DNA of 64,000 nt from Siphonodentalium dalli (GCA_032622095.1 CP136069.1:34136194-34200193); one strand, 5' to 3'. Shown: positions 22,972-36,559, numbered from the stretch's first letter. Numbers and translations: made by a program. Notes: a model not told the origin generated them from the letters alone.

Positions 22972-23115
22972 CCGCCCCCTTTGTTCTGCCCTTATACGCC
23001 GCCTCTATATACGCGCCTGCTTCACGTTAATGGTACTATAATAAGGACTTATTATAGTACCATTAACGTGAAGCAGGCGCGTATATAAGCGGTGTATAAG
23101 GGCAGCGCAAAGGGG
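22972..23115. repeat. About 70-bp-arm palindrome
   Basis: Arms CCCGCCCCCTTTG...GGTACTATAATAAG and its near-exact inverse, separated by about 4 bases at 23043. It contains GCCCTTATACGC and GCGCGTATATA. No sister copy was seen in the window. Confidence 0.9.
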
Positions 23116-23324
23116 GGGGGGTGGTGACAGAGCGCGTTACAGGTCCCTGCATGTGACCAAAACCTCATATTAATATAGGTTCATAGGTCAGATGTAATTA
23201 TTTTATGGTGTAGAAAACGTACAGATGATGGTATCAAATCGGACATGGAATCTTTAAATGGGTTCAGATATAAACTAATTTATAATAAGACACATGTTAC
23301 TATTTCACCGATTGATTTTTCCTT

Positions 23325-23729
23325 TAAAGGTACACAATCCGATTCGATTATCCCCGTGTGATCAGATTCAAACAATAACAACAACAACAACAACAACATT
23401 TCTTCAAACGAAGATTTAGTTATCAGAATCGATTAATTACCAAGTAATAATGCTAACCACTGTCAAATCTGGTATCAAATTTTACGAAACGTGTTATATA
23501 TATGTCAACATTTTGTTCAACGCAATTTGGTATCGATAGTATATAATGTCGGTCGGCTCGTCGAATATTTGCCGCCAAATATTCCAGGTGGTGAAAAACA
23601 ACAGATATCAAAACTCGAAAAGCTTTGAAGGGTGGGTTCCTCGAATCAAATTTGTTTACCCCCCCCCCCCCCAGCCAAAGAAATATATAGTAATTTATGA
23701 GCGTTAATTTGGATTATGTATCTTTAATT
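23325..23729. mobile_element. K-family element
   Basis: AAAGGTACACAATCCGATTCG to ATTATGTATCTTTAA, with internal AACAACAACAAC and a C tract near 23660. Confidence 0.72.
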
Positions 23730-23788
23730 TTTCTCCATGCATTGAGCCTTTATAATTATAGGACACCATGATTGCATTGTTACTGGTT

Positions 23789-24264
23789 TTAAAGGTACTC
23801 AACCCGATAAAACTCCTCTCAATTACTATTTCAATGGCTTCGGGGGTCAAAAATATTTGATTCGAGTCGAGGAAGTCACCCATCAAAGCTCAGATTTGTT
23901 AGATATCGATTTTAGAAATCTATTATTTTTCATTATCGGGAATACTATCTGGCCCAGAACTCAGTCAAAATTGCGTTAAAATTACCACTTGATTTTAGAG
24001 TTATTCATCCTTGTCTGTTTGAATAGATTTGGAGTACACATCCAGAGCAGATTACGGCAGTTATTAGTACTCATCTCGAGAACATAACAAATTTGAAAAA
24101 TCAATATCTATTAACTCTGAGCTTTGTTTGATGGGTTCCTCGACTCGAATTAAATATTTGTTATCCCCAAAGCCAAAGAAATAGTAATATAGGACCCTCT
24201 GATCGGATTGTTGTTGTTGGAATATGTTGAGATGGGGACCCTCTTTACGGGTTGAGTACCTTTA
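23789..24264. mobile_element. K-family element, inverted
   Basis: AAAGGTACTCAACCCGATA to CGGGTTGAGTACCTTT. The interior is reversed relative to the 21716 copy (TTGTTGTTGGAATATG near the right end) and partly duplicated. Confidence 0.7.
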
Positions 24265-24354
24265 ACTATTACATCATTACGGTATAGCCTACATTTTCGG
24301 TTATGATCCGTGGTAATTGCTTTTTAATTAAACGGACATGGCTAATTCGAGCTT

Positions 24355-25900
24355 CCAAATTATGTCTGTACGTAATTTGGAAGGAGGTATAAGATAGGTT
24401 GACATATACACCGACTTCATAAAATAATGAATCATATATGCTTGGAAAAATACTTTCCATGGTCACAGCCATTTTCCAGATGTCAGGTGTTTTAAATTTT
24501 TCACACAGAGGTGAAATAAACGCTCTTCATTCGTTTTTTTGGGACCCAAACATCGTGTTAAAATTTGTATTATTTATGAGTTCAATCAGGGGGGAGCCGC
24601 ACAAAAGTGTTATCATACAGGGCCGGGGTGGGTAGGTGGGTAGGCCTGAAAAAATGAGTTTGTGCAAATTTTTTTCTATTCACATTTTTGCCCTTGTTTT
24701 AAGTTGTTTTCAAATATATTCATTAATAATTGTGTTCTAAGGCAGGTTATGGCCTTTACAGACACTTAGGAACAGGGTAGGTATAAGATATAAGTAATAC
24801 AGGGGAGATATTCCAAAAAACATACCTATACCTCTGAGGGTGCATCTCAGAGGCCTGAAAAAAATTGTTTGTGCAAATTTTTTTCAACCCACATTATGGA
24901 AATTGTTTCAAGTTGTTTTCACTAATAAATGTGTTCTAACATAGATTATGACCTTAACCAACACTTAAGAACATATGTATGTATAAGATAAAGCACTCTC
25001 TTGTGCCAAATAAAAGTGATGACTGAATAGGAGTGCTGGTTTGCATTTCACCTCAAATTAATATTGAATAGTGCCTGATAGTGCTGGAATTTTCACTCTG
25101 GCATGTCTAATGACCAAATAATACTAGTGCTGCAGAGTGCTGGCTAACAAAATACCTCAAATTAAAAAATAAACATGCCAGCCTGTTTATTTGGCTCCAA
25201 AGAGTGATACTTATATACTATATAACTGTCATTGCATGTATGACTATAAGGTGTTCTGATATGATGGTTGGTGGCACCTTTTTGGGAGCAACAGTGAAGA
25301 AGTCATTAATTAGTAACTGGACTATTTATGTAAAAATTAAACACAATGTTGGCTTATTGGCACTATAAATATTACCTCACAATATCTGTGCACACTTTAG
25401 AATAAAACACTTTTTATTTCAAAATGTATTTTTCACAATGTCGAAAACAACATCATAACCGTTGATAATTTTTCAATTGTTTGAACACTTGGAATCTGCC
25501 AGAAACGGACCAATTTAAAACTTACCTTTGATTCTGTTTGATTTGGTCTTGAATAGATTTAAAATGATTTTTTTCTTATTTTAGGGGGTGGGTCCAAAAA
25601 AATCAGGTGGAAAAAAATAATGTTTTTGCACAAAAAGGGTGGGTGGGTTGCAAAAGGGCTGTACATTTTTTTTTGGGCCCTGTATGTGTAAATTTTTTCA
25701 CGCCCCCCCCTGCTTCAATGAGTATTTCTGGGACATATAATGCTCGTATAAAGGTAGGTCAAGGAGTGTTTATATCGACCTATATCGATACTGGGAAAAT
25801 TCAAAAGCGAATATTATTAGGTGTATTTTCGAATAACTCTTGTTCGTTTTTTTACCTCGCCCAGCCGATATTTATTATTTTTGTTTTTACATTTAGTCGA
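24355..25900. repeat. Diverged dispersed repeats, no gene
   Basis: 24355-24570 and 25722-25850 match parts of 39265-39660 (GTAATTTGGAAGGAGGTA, AAATAAACGCTCTT, GGGACATATAATGC). 24650-25000 holds two diverged units of about 180 bp sharing TTTGTGCAAATTTTTTTC and GTGTTCTAA. Confidence 0.55.
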
Positions 25901-25912
25901 TAAGTGATATAT

Positions 25913-25955
25913 TAAGATACACAATCCGATTCGATGGTCCTCGTATCATTCAGTT

Positions 25956-25992
<37 letters not shown>

Positions 25993-26095
25993 CGGAATTT
26001 CATCAAAAGCCGTTTTAGTTATCCAAATTAGTTTATTACCAACAAATACTCACAACAATACCAATCACGATATCATATTTGCCGAAAGAGTCATA
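25913..26095. mobile_element. K-family fragment with (AAC)n
   Basis: The left end AAGATACACAATCCGATTCG is followed by an expanded AAC tract at 25955-25993. The right end is absent. Confidence 0.65.
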
Positions 26096-26099
26096 AAAT

Positions 26100-27480
26100 A
26101 ACGGTTTTTACTTGGCAGTTTGGAGATGGGCGAGTGTGGTTTACAACTTCCATATGATGATTCCAAGTTCAAATTGGAATTCCCAACGCGTTTGATCACA
26201 GAATGTAAACAAATAGTATCCCCACGTGTAACCAGCATGGTGCTACACACATGGACGTGGCGGCGACATGTTTTTTGGGGGGGGGGGGGGGGGTGTTTCA
26301 CTCCCAACTTTTGTCAAAATTTTCAACAGTTGGAAATTTCATATATAGCTGGCACAACATTAGTTGGAAATTTAGCACCGACAATAGGTTGAAAATGTTC
26401 ATGTAGTTTGATTTTCAAACAATTTATCGGGGGAATTTATTGTTTTTGGGCTAATATTTGCATATTTTCCTACTTTTGGTAAATATTTTGGACTGAAATG
26501 GCCATCAGTTGGAAATTTTCCAACATTAGAGGGTGTGTGTCAGGTTGGAAATTTCCAACACTTGGAAAGCTTTTGTCCTGGTCCGGTTTTTGACATGGGG
26601 TAGGGACCACTGGTCCCTCCCCCATGTAAAAAAACTGCTAGTTAAGATTTCCAAATTTTCACACATCGGGCCGAACCATGGTCCCCCCCCGTGGCCAATA
26701 AAAAACTGCTAATTAGTTTAAGAAAACAGTATTTTACTACATTTGCTCAATATTGTGGACTGAAATGGTCATAAGGTGGACAATTTTCCAATCTATAAGG
26801 GTGAGTATGAGGTTTGAAATTCCAACACTAGGCACGCATAAGGCCAGTCTATATATAGATACTATGATTTCGCGATTTTCTTGTTCATTTTTCAAAATTT
26901 TCTCACACCGGGCCGAACAACCATATGGGCCCGGTCATTCGGCAAACCTCGTCAGATTCCGTCACCGTTCTCACAGGTCGAGGAGTTCAGAATGGGGCCC
27001 GGTGTGTCCTGGTCTCTTGTCCGTTTGTCTGGAGTTGGACCACTAGATGGTAGAATTTATGTAATTTTCAGGTTCAAATATCTGAATGTTCTCATACCGG
27101 TTATATAGAACCATGGTATGGTGTATGGATATATAGGCTATTATGCCTGATCACTGAGATGCAAGGTGGTGCAAATGGAATTATGCTTGTGTTTGGTCGG
27201 ATTAAAGGGGTGGAGTTGGAATTGACCAAAATGGACACCCACAACAGAGACCATCTAGCCACGTCCCTGGCCACATATGTTGCATAACATGTCTATTTCC
27301 ATGAATAAAACACGATTACCGATTCGGAATTAAGTATAATGTATAAATCCGAAATTAATTTGCGACCGCTACTGATCGTGCAGCGACGCGTGACCTTATG
27401 TGAACTATCGTGACGGCGCCCGCGCATGTCTGTACTGTTTCTGGAAGAAGTCAGCTGATTTTTTTGGCCAGACCGCCAAA
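26100..27480. other. No gene seen; G tracts
   Basis: Low-complexity and unique sequence with a 17-18-base G tract at about 26275. GGTTGGAAATTTCCAAC-type phrases recur at 26320-26580. Confidence 0.4.
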
Positions 27481-27645
27481 TATTGCAGGTGGTGAAAAAA
27501 AAATCATATTTCAAAAATCGAAATCTGATAACTCTGAGCGTTGATGGGTGGGTTCATCAACTCAATTAAAATATTTTTGATACGCCTGTACCCCTGACGC
27601 CAAAGAAATATTACTTTAGAGGCTATCGAATTATGCATATTTAAA
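27480..27645. mobile_element. K-family fragment (right part)
   Basis: GTGGTGAAAAAA...CTGATAACTCTGAGCGTTGA...GCATATTTAAAGG matches the right third of K elements. Confidence 0.6.
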
Positions 27646-28285
27646 GGCTGACAGTAATAATTCAAATATAATCTAATCTAATTAATCTGGGAGTTTGGTC
27701 TGGTTTGGGTGGGGGGGGGGGGGGGGGTGCAATTCGAAATTTCAAAGTGGACACCCCCCCTGAGATTCTCTAGTTACGTCCCTGAATTATCCATTGTTCA
27801 AACAGGAAATAAATATAAATTAAATTTTGTCAGAATATTATTTATATAATTTCATATGCATGCCTGTATAAATATTTATATTATGTGCCTGTATTCTACT
27901 ATTTGGGTTTGAGTTATTAAGTTGTGATAATTTGATAACTCAAATGCCAATTTGTATCGCCATATGTACATTTGGACATTTCTACTACGCCGCTGCTAAA
28001 ACACTGGCGACTTCTTGGCACGTGCTCAGTTGCAGCCGCGCACCTACATGCGCGTGCATTCGGGCGCCTGTCGCAAGGTCACATTGTTTACTATCACATA
28101 ATAATTTCTCCCTGTGCTCGAGGTCAGAGGGCAGAGTTTATGTTTTGGGTCAATATTATGCGCGAGGAATTGGTTCCATTCACAGATATCGTTCTATCAT
28201 CAATGGCGGAAGATGCTGCGAGAGATTCCATCACTCATCTCGCTGTGAAATCGCATTTTATTGATGCGAAAACTACTAAAATACA

Positions 28286-28377
28286 ATGACGAAACGAAAG
28301 AGTACTGAAGCTGATGACATCTCGACAGATGAGGCTGTTCCGCTGCCGATACAATCGTTCTTTTGGCGACAGATCAG
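28286..28377 (+). CDS. UNC80: UNC80 exon 1 (start codon)
   Basis: First coding exon of the UNC80 homologue. The product is a very large HEAT-type scaffold of the NALCN sodium-leak channel complex (NALCN, UNC79, UNC80, FAM155) at the neuronal plasma membrane. The exon opens with ATG in a good context (A at -3) and encodes 30 codons plus two bases. It begins MTKRKS and ends LPIQSFLWRQ, matching the remembered human N-terminus (MVKRKSS ... LPIQTFLWRQ). It ends at a CAG|GTACGT donor after two bases of a Ser codon, which exon 2 completes. The upstream 250 bases are locally GC-richer and contain one CACGTG at 28019, but no clear TATA box. The transcript start is not visible. Confidence 0.92.
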
Positions 28378-28653
28378 GTACGTTTTCTCTAATTATGGTA
28401 TAAATAAATTATAATCAGATAAGTTCGATTATCGGCTCAGATGTTATGGTTGTTATGTCAGAAAATAATTCTTCTGAATGTATCCACATATGTTGCGTGG
28501 TGCATTTTGCGTAGAGTCAACACCTTATTTCTAGATTTTAATAAAATATATACTGTTGAGTGTTAATTATGTTCACATACTACAGTCTTGTTTTGACAGC
28601 TGATTGAATAAGCTTTCGACAAGTTGCATTACTGTAATTAAGTTCAAGTTTCT

Positions 28654-29052
28654 TTAACCATTTGCCCAACAGAAGGGCCCTGTGCCAATGCATTCTCTTA
28701 TATATGCGAGTCGACCATAGGTCGCCTCGCATATATAAGAGAATGCATTGGCTTAACTCATTAAAAATTATAAAATTGTTAAAGAATGTAAGAAAAAATA
28801 GTAAAAAGTGTTAAAAAAAGATTTTTTTAGGCCAATGCATTCTCTTATATATGCGAGGCGACCTATGGTCGACTCGCATATATAAGAGAATGCATTGGCA
28901 CAGGGCAAAACTGTAACTATCACAATGTGGTCAAGGAGCCGGTTCCAATGATATCCATATTTGTATGGTTCTATTGAGACAGACCGAAGATATTTTAGGC
29001 TGTTGAAGCTTTATTTGGCCTGTTATGGCCGGTTTGTTGGGTAAAGGGTTAA
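28654..29052. mobile_element. T-family element in UNC80 intron 1
   Basis: TTAACCATTTGCCCAACAGA to GTTGGGTAAAGGGTTAA (CCCAACAAACCGGCC subfamily). It has two hairpins, at 28682-28752 and 28831-28903, in opposite loop orientation. Confidence 0.85.
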
Positions 29053-29332
29053 ATGAACAATTCCAATGATTTTTGTGGTGGTGCTGAGAGGACCACAAAA
29101 AATGGTCCAGTACCGATGATCCACTGCTGTATTGGACCGTACAGACTATATATGTAGCAACATAACAAACTTTTTTGTATTTGAGATTTTGTTGAAATAT
29201 TTTGGGTACGGTATTGTAGTAATTTAGAACATAAACATAACCATTTGATTGAGTTTCATTACTTAGAATTTGTCTAAGTTAGAAAAATTGACTTTGAAAT
29301 AATTTCAGTTTTAAGACATGAGAAATGGAAAC

Positions 29333-29412
29333 GGGCCAGCTCGCCCCAGGGCCAGCTCGCCCCAATCGACCTGGGCCAGCTTGCCCCGAGCCAGCTCGCC
29401 CAGCTCGCCCCA
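29333..29412. repeat. GGGCCAGCTCGCCCC minisatellite
   Basis: About five imperfect copies, followed by a CT-rich tract at 29461-29502. Confidence 0.85.
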
Positions 29413-29689
29413 AGGGATTATGTCTTATTTAAGTTGTCGTTTTGGGGTCGTTTTGCTTGCTTTCTCTCTCCCTCTTCCCCCTCTCTCTCTCCCTCTCTCT
29501 CTAAGCCAAAGGGTTGTCGGGAGATAGATTGGATATATAGTTGGGTAGTAGTGATAATTATTTATTTCGCTGATAACAAGAATAAAAACATAAGAACCTT
29601 TATATATATAACATGAACTTGAATGAAGAAAAAAAAACAAATGAGTAAATAAGTAAGTCAGTTAAAATATTCGTCCCAAGACATGTAAA

Positions 29690-31215
29690 ATGACAGAAGA
29701 TAACAAGGAGAATGCGGAGATTTTGAATACATTTTTTTCGAGTGTATTCACGAAGGAGAATCTAGAGAATATTCCTGTTCTGAAGTCATCAAATAAAGAC
29801 ACCTTTACCTGTGATTTACAGATCACACCACAAGCAGTTGAAAATAAATTAAGAACGGTAAATATCTTCAAAAGCTATGGTCCAGATAATTTACCCCCTC
29901 GCATGTTGAAGGAAATAGCAACCGAAATAAGTGTTCCATTGTGTTTTTATCTGTTTAATAGATCTATAGAGGACAGTGTGATTCCGGATATATGGAAACA
30001 GGCCAATGTCACATGTCTATATAAAAAAGGACCCAAAAGCGACCCAGGAAACTATTGTCCGGTCAGTTTGACCTGTATTCTATGCAAACTACTGGAATCA
30101 TTCTTCAGAGACACCATCATGCAACACATGGAAGACAATAAGTTATTTACAACTTGTCAACATGGTTTTCGAGAAAGGTTGTCATGTAAAACTTATCGAA
30201 CATCTGGACTTCCTAACAACAGAAATTGACAACAGGAACCCTATAGATATAATATATCTCGACTTTAAGAAAGCTTTCGATATCGTTCCGCGTGTAAGAC
30301 TTCTGAGGAAACTTGAATCATATGGCTTCAGCAGCAAGATTTTTCGCTGGATTGAAACTTTCTTGAGTCATTGAAAACAGAGAGTTGTAGTGAATGAAAG
30401 CCCACCAACTTGGAAGAAAGTAACAAGCGGAGTTCCTCAAGGAAGTGTGATTGGAACGGCATTGTTCTTGATATATATAAACGACATACCCGAAAGTGTT
30501 TCATGCATGTGCAAGATATTCGCCGATGATACGAAACTCATTGCCAATCCCATCACAAATAATATTCAAGGCGCCATCGATTCAGTTTGCCGGTGGTCTC
30601 AAAAATGGCAGTTACGGTTCAACTCGTCAAAAATTCACATGATACACTACGGATACAATAACCCGAAAAAGCAATATATAATGACAGATATACCGGAAGC
30701 ACCTACTATAATAGTATCACAGTGTGAAAAAGATTTGGGAATCCATATAGATGATCAGTTAAACCTTGAGAAGCATGTCAGCACCACCATTAATAAAACA
30801 AATCAGATCCTTGGTGTCATATACAGGACTTTCACCGAACTAAATTCAGATACTTTCACGAGACTTTACTCTTCAATGGTGCGGCCAATAATAGATTATG
30901 GTCACTGCATATGGATAATGGAGCCCTCACCTGCTTAAAGTTAAACATTCGAGGACATTAGAAAGTGTACAGAGATGTGCAACCCACATGATCCCGTGGC
31001 TGCGGGAAATATCCATATGAACACCGGCTCATTATCCTAGATCTTATGTCCCTAATATACAGGAGACTTCGTGGCGACCTGATAGAGGTGTACAAGATAA
31101 AAGGGGACATTACAATATCGACCACGATACGCTATTTCCTGCTGCGACTTATACAGCAACGAGGGGGCATGATCAAAAACTAATGATCGACCGCAGTAGC
31201 AGAGACCTAAGAAAT
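29690..31215 (+). pseudogene. Non-LTR (CR1/Jockey-like) reverse transcriptase, broken
   Basis: Degraded LINE in UNC80 intron 1, sense to the gene. It reads through KKGPKSDPGNYCPVSLTCIL and HGFRE, shifts frame near 30170-30229, and continues with IIYLDFKKAFD and, after a TGA at 30372, SGVPQGSVIGTALFLIYIND and the catalytic FADD at 30519-30530. A further frameshift near 30938 leads to SVQRCATHMI and YRRLRGDLIEVYK remnants typical of the C-terminal region. No endonuclease domain was seen upstream, so the copy is 5'-truncated. The family is assigned from RT motifs alone. Confidence 0.85.
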
Positions 31216-31225
31216 AGAGGATATG

Positions 31226-31620
31226 AATTGAGTGTTTCTCTCATATGATATTTATGAAACGAGTCTAAGAATTTTCAGTTTTCTCGAGCCTCCGGCGAGA
31301 GAAAACTGAAAATTCGTGATGAGTTTCATAAATATCCTATGAGAGAAACACGAATTACATATTCTATTTATCATATGACACCTATAAATTGATTATGATG
31401 TCCAAAACGCTCACAAATCACTAAATAGCTATATGTCATCGGCAGCAAAAGGTTAATGTGACGTCACTTCATTGCACCGGAAGCCCAATTACACCTGGTG
31501 AACTAGCAGAAATAATATGCACGCGAAGATATAGTGCGCTATTCTGTTCTCAGTTTGTGACATTTTATCGTATGTTTATTAGATAAATACGAATTACATA
31601 TTCTATTTATCGTATAACAA
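31226..31620. repeat. Inverted-repeat element beside the LINE tail
   Basis: Arms GAGTGTTTCTCTCATATGAT...GAATTTTCAGTTTTCTC are inverted about 31295. ACGAATTACATATTCTATTT recurs directly at about 31349 and 31589. Type unknown. Confidence 0.65.
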
Positions 31621-31755
31621 TGACCAAAATTATATATTTCAAGATTATAATTGCGAGAATTTCGGTATCGCGTTGATTGACGTGCACGAATTTGACCTGC
31701 ATTTAGTTAGAGATGTGGCTCTGCCCAGGCTGACATTCAGCCAATCAGAACACAC

Positions 31756-32485
31756 TTTTTATGTGTACCCATACCATGTATGGTACACATAATGCTGACG
31801 TCCGGATCAACCATCCGTCGTTCGTCCGTCCGTCTGTCCGTCTGTCCGTCTGTCCGTCTGTCCGTCTGTCCGTCCGTCCGTCTGTCCGTAGACATTTGCT
31901 ATCCGATTCGATTACTGGAGTATCTTTTATCGGATCATGTTCAAATTTTATGTGCATGTTTACAATGACACACCCCTCACCTGTATAGTTTTTGGTATCG
32001 ATCGGTTGATCGGTTTAGAAATTATTAACACTTTGCATCCACACATGGGCATGTGCTATCCGATGCAATAACCCAAGTGTTTTTTGTCCGATTGTGTTCA
32101 TATTTAAAATGTAGGTTTATGATGACACACCCCTCACCTGTATAGTTTTTGGTATCGATCAGTTGATCGATTTAGAAAATAATTAACCCCACTCACAAAT
32201 TCTATCTGATGCATCTAAGTCAAACAATTTGCTTATGATCTGCCTCATATTTCTTACCTAGGTCTTTGTTAGCACGTTCTTTATCTGTATCGATTTTGGT
32301 ATCGTTTTGTTAACCCTTTTCACTCTTATGTTTACTTAGTACTCATGCAAGCTGCTATGACTCAAAACATTTTTCATCTGATCTACACCAAAATTGGTAC
32401 ATGTGGTCCTCACCCCGAAATACAGATCAGGTTCGAATTTGAGTTTGATCCGGTATATTTTAACAGAGTTATGGCCCTTTATAAT
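31756..32485 (+). mobile_element. Tandem-core element with GTCCGTCT tract
   Basis: Starts with the hairpin TGTGTACCCATACCATGTAT...GGTACACA, then (CCGTCTGT)n, then two core units (TGTATAGTTTTTGGTATCGATC...) about 150 bp apart. The right end is unclear. Confidence 0.65.
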
Positions 32486-33534
32486 TCAAGTAATTTACTA
32501 CCTATTGTATATGCCCTGTGAGAATTTAAGACAAACAACTTTACACAGTAATCTTCTGCATTATTGGAATCAGAAAATGACACTGGATACTCTTTGCCAA
32601 ACCACTGCTGCTCCCAGAGGCTGACAGTGATTGATGATAATTTACTCCAGTTTGTGTGCAATAGTAATTTAACCCAACCTGTTGAAACATGTTCGTGGCA
32701 TTAATACAAATAGTCCATTGTCCATCTGAAGGATGTTCTGGAGCATGGCTGTTTAGAGAATTGTTGTTTACAGAGACACTGTTGTCTTATCTTGAGAAAA
32801 AAATTAATCCACACATTAGTTCCATCATATGATGTCATTGGAAATGATTAACCCTCTCCACACATTATATGTTCATTCTCCTATTCTATGTCCAGGTTGA
32901 TTGTGATCCACTTTTCACTTGCATGTATTTCATGATTAAAATTAACCTATTCCATAGACACATGATATCTGATAGGCAGATTTTAAATTATCTCTTTCGC
33001 CTTGGGCCAGGTTCACTAAGAATTTCTATAAGCCACCAATTGAATATTCATCATTTGAGGAAATATCTTGGTTTGAAATTCCCTCTATTGCATTTGGGCT
33101 GCAGGATAATAATAATGGTTCTGGTATTCTTGAATATTACTGCTGTTACAGACATTGTATCTTTCCAATGATCAGCTTAGAATAAAATTAACCATAGGTA
33201 CATGTATACTGTACGCAATCCAATGTTATGACTCTAATATTTTCAATTTGACCCTTCTCATATCTCTCCTTTAGTTATCTGATAATTCTGTGTTAAAATA
33301 TTTTATATCCAACCATTATCAATCATATTTAATATCAAGGTCTATACCAGACCTGTTAAGTTTTGAAAATGTCAATCCGTGAGATTTTTGCGGGAGGTAT
33401 GCCCAAATATGTTCATGTTCCAAAAAAAATTTTATGATGAAGATTGCATAATTTTTATGAGTTTCTATTTTATAAATATATAGACCAATATAAAATGGCA
33501 ATGAATGTCCTGTTGGTAATTGTAATAGAGCTGC

Positions 33535-33845
33535 TATGTTTCAACTTAGAATTTATGCATGCTGCCATAACTCAAAAAGAAATTATCTGACCATAACCAA
33601 ATTTGGTATGTGAGTTGCTCAACTCAAAATACATATCGAGTTCGAATATGGGTTTGATTCGATATTTTTTAATGGAGTTATGGCCCTTTGACATAGAATT
33701 CATGAATGCTTCGATAATTCAACAAGTTTTCAACTGATAGGAACCAAATTTTGTATGTGAGTTTCTCAACTCAAAATACAGATCGAGTTCGAATATGGGT
33801 TTGATCCGGTACTATTTACTGGAGTTATGGCCCTTTGATTATTTT
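33535..33845 (+). repeat. Tandem-core units
   Basis: Two units of about 165 bp with ACTCAAAATACA...TCGAGTTCGAATATGGGTTTG...GGAGTTATGGCCCTTTGA. Single units also lie at 32345-32480 and 34505-34640. Confidence 0.65.
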
Positions 33846-34404
33846 ATTCATCGCTAAAATATATCAAAGATACACAGGTGGCACTGTCTAGATAATATCT
33901 AATAAATCAGTTTCACAATGCTATGGAGACAAGAGATACTATCCAGTTACAATGCCATGAAGTTCTCTCTCTCTTGTACTGGTATTGAGTTAATTAACTG
34001 CTAGGAGTTGTGTTGGCTATATCAGATATACTTTATACTCTATAAGTATCTCTGGCCATATCATAGGTGGAATGTTTATATTTTATATTCATGGTTATTT
34101 AAATTTCACCTTAAAGGCATAATCTGGTTTCATTGTTTAAAAGCATTACCATTGGAATTTTGTTGGTTGCATGGGAAGACAACTTTGGTTTTCAAACTTT
34201 AAAAAACGAGAGCTCTGTATCAGTCTATGGGAACAAAATAATTGTTCATAACACTCTTAGAACTGTAGGTCTAGTTTGTTTTATCTATATATTAATCAAA
34301 AGCTTTTTCGACATTGATTTCAATTGTTTACAAATGTGAATTGAAATATTAAAGGGGCACACCAGTTTGATGTATTTTTCCTGTACTCTGCATGAGATAA
34401 AACT

Positions 34405-34645
34405 GTTTATGTGTACCTATACCATAGTATGGTACACATAGTGTCAATGTCCAGATTGACCACTCGTCTGTCCGTCCGTCTCTATCTGTCTGTCTGTCAG
34501 TTCTTAGACACTTTAGGCATAATGTGATATCTCTAACATTTTCTATTTGATCGGAACCAAATTTTGTGTATAGGTTTCTCATCCCAAAATACAGTTCGAG
34601 TGAATATGAGTTCGATCCGATTTATCTTAAAGCAGTTATGACCCT
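34405..34645 (+). mobile_element. Short copy of the TGTGTACC-hairpin element
   Basis: ATGTGTACCTATACCATAGT...GGTACACA hairpin, GTCCGTCCGTCTC tract, then one core unit. Confidence 0.65.
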
Positions 34646-35410
34646 TCTTTCTTTTTTTTAAATTTAAAATTTTGATTTTTCATATTTGTTTAGATTGAAT
34701 TTCCTCGCTCGATTTAACATAAAAAATATTTAAAAACTTTTATAATAATAAAAAAAATTATTGAGTTAAAAAAAAAAAATAGTTGCATGTAATATAATGA
34801 TATCAATAAATTGCCATGTGAACATCCAATATCCAGAGCACATGCGAATACCTTTAATAGATGTCATTCCAAGTGAAATCTGTTATTAATTGAGTGGTGA
34901 CATATGTTACATAGCTCTAGGGGGTGGTTGTATGAAGGTAAAGATGAACCTGCTGGCTGGATAATTGTTTGTCCTATCTGTCAAATTGATTAATGGCTAA
35001 ACAATTGGATCTCACAATGAGAGGTCATTGGTTGAATAGGGACAGAGTTATGAGATTTAAAACGACTCCTCCCCACCCCAATTACCTTAACCTCTTCTTA
35101 AGACAAATAATTTGAGCTTTTGATTTTAAGTTAGGTACTGATATGTGTATCACTGTGATCATATCTTTGACCAATTATCAGTTATAGCTAATCGGTATCG
35201 CCAAGGTATGGGTTAAACATCTGCCGATCGTGATCGGCCTCTCGTTGTCAACAAACCAATCAAATTATCGGAAGGTGATATGAACTAGTAGTTCATATGA
35301 AATTGATTTATGACATACTTTCCAACGTAAATAATGATTGAGTCATATGATAAAGTACTTTTTCACCCAGAGGATCCGACCTGTGTGTAATGCTCTTCCT
35401 AGCCGAATCA

Positions 35411-36195
35411 TTACACCCCCCGCAACGAAGTTAGGGGGGGTATACTGGAGTCAGCTTGTCCGTCCGTCGTCCGTCCGTCGTCCGTCCGTGGACAAAAATT
35501 TGTCCGGAGTTTTTCTCAGACGTTTTTTGATCAATTTCCGTGAAACTTGGCACAGACATCAACTACCATGGGAACCTGTGCACCTGCGATTATGACGTCT
35601 GTCGGACATTTTTGTTTTGAGTTATCCCCCCTTTTTCGACTTAGAAAATTTTCGCAATATGTATACTTTTGTCTGAGCTTTTATTCATACATTTTTTGGT
35701 CAATTTTTTTAAAACGTGGCACAGATATTTAGTACCATTGGAACTTGTGCACCTGCGATTATGACATCTGTCCGACATTTTTTGGTGGAGTTATCCCCCT
35801 TTTTCAACTTAGAAACTTTTTTTGCAACATGCATAATTTTGTCCGAGCTTTTATTCCTACATTTTTCGGTCAATGTTTTTTTATCTTGACACTGATATTT
35901 ATTACCATGGGAACCTGTGCACCTGCAATTATGACGTCTGTCCGACATTTTTTGTGTGGAGTTATTCCCCTTTTTCGACTTAGAATTTTTTTTCGCAACA
36001 TACATACTTTTGTCCTAGCTTTTATTCCTACAATTTTCGGTCAATAGGTTTAAGATTAGGGTTATGGTTGTACACCTGCAATGGGAACTGTTATTTTATT
36101 ATTTTAACTAAATGTTTACTGACATGTGAAACATCTTAGTATTTAAAAAAAAGGGGGGTATCCGTAGTCCCATTGGGACAGTCACACCTCTAGTT
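35411..36195 (+). mobile_element. Tandem-core element, ACCCCCCGCAACG type
   Basis: Start ACCCCCCGCAACGAAGTTAG with a hairpin to GGGGGGGT, then GTCCGTCCGTCGTCCGTCC. Three core units of about 180 bp follow (TTTGTCCGAGCTTTTATTC, ATTATGACGTCTGTCCGAC), then the end GGGACAGTCACACCTCTAGTT. Confidence 0.75.
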
Positions 36196-36559
36196 GAACC
36201 AATTTAAGGAATTAGTGGACTATCATTTCACCAGTATAAAATATCAAACAGACTTCGCATGAACATGTACATGTAATTCAATTGTTTTTGTATAATATGT
36301 AAGCACCGGAACTAAGAGTCGGTCAGACTCGTTCCGTGAAATATATGATGATGAATACATTCCTGTATTTCCTGCGATGTGGAGATGATGAGCATGTATT
36401 ATTTATCCTTCTCTCTTATTATACAATGTCAGTTATCACTATACGAATACTATACAACTTATTACACATCGTTGCAATCAGGACAGTTTTTGTATGTACA
36501 TTTGGGATTCAGTTGATATGAAGATAGAATATTTTGAGAGTAATCATTTTTGAACATTA

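Noticed and set aside
27932-28289. Overlapping ORFs just upstream of UNC80 exon 1
   Set aside because: Not homologous to anything recognised, in competing frames, and most likely 5' UTR or promoter sequence.
29425-29640. Short ORFs over the CT-rich tract
   Set aside because: Low-complexity sequence between a minisatellite and the LINE remnant.
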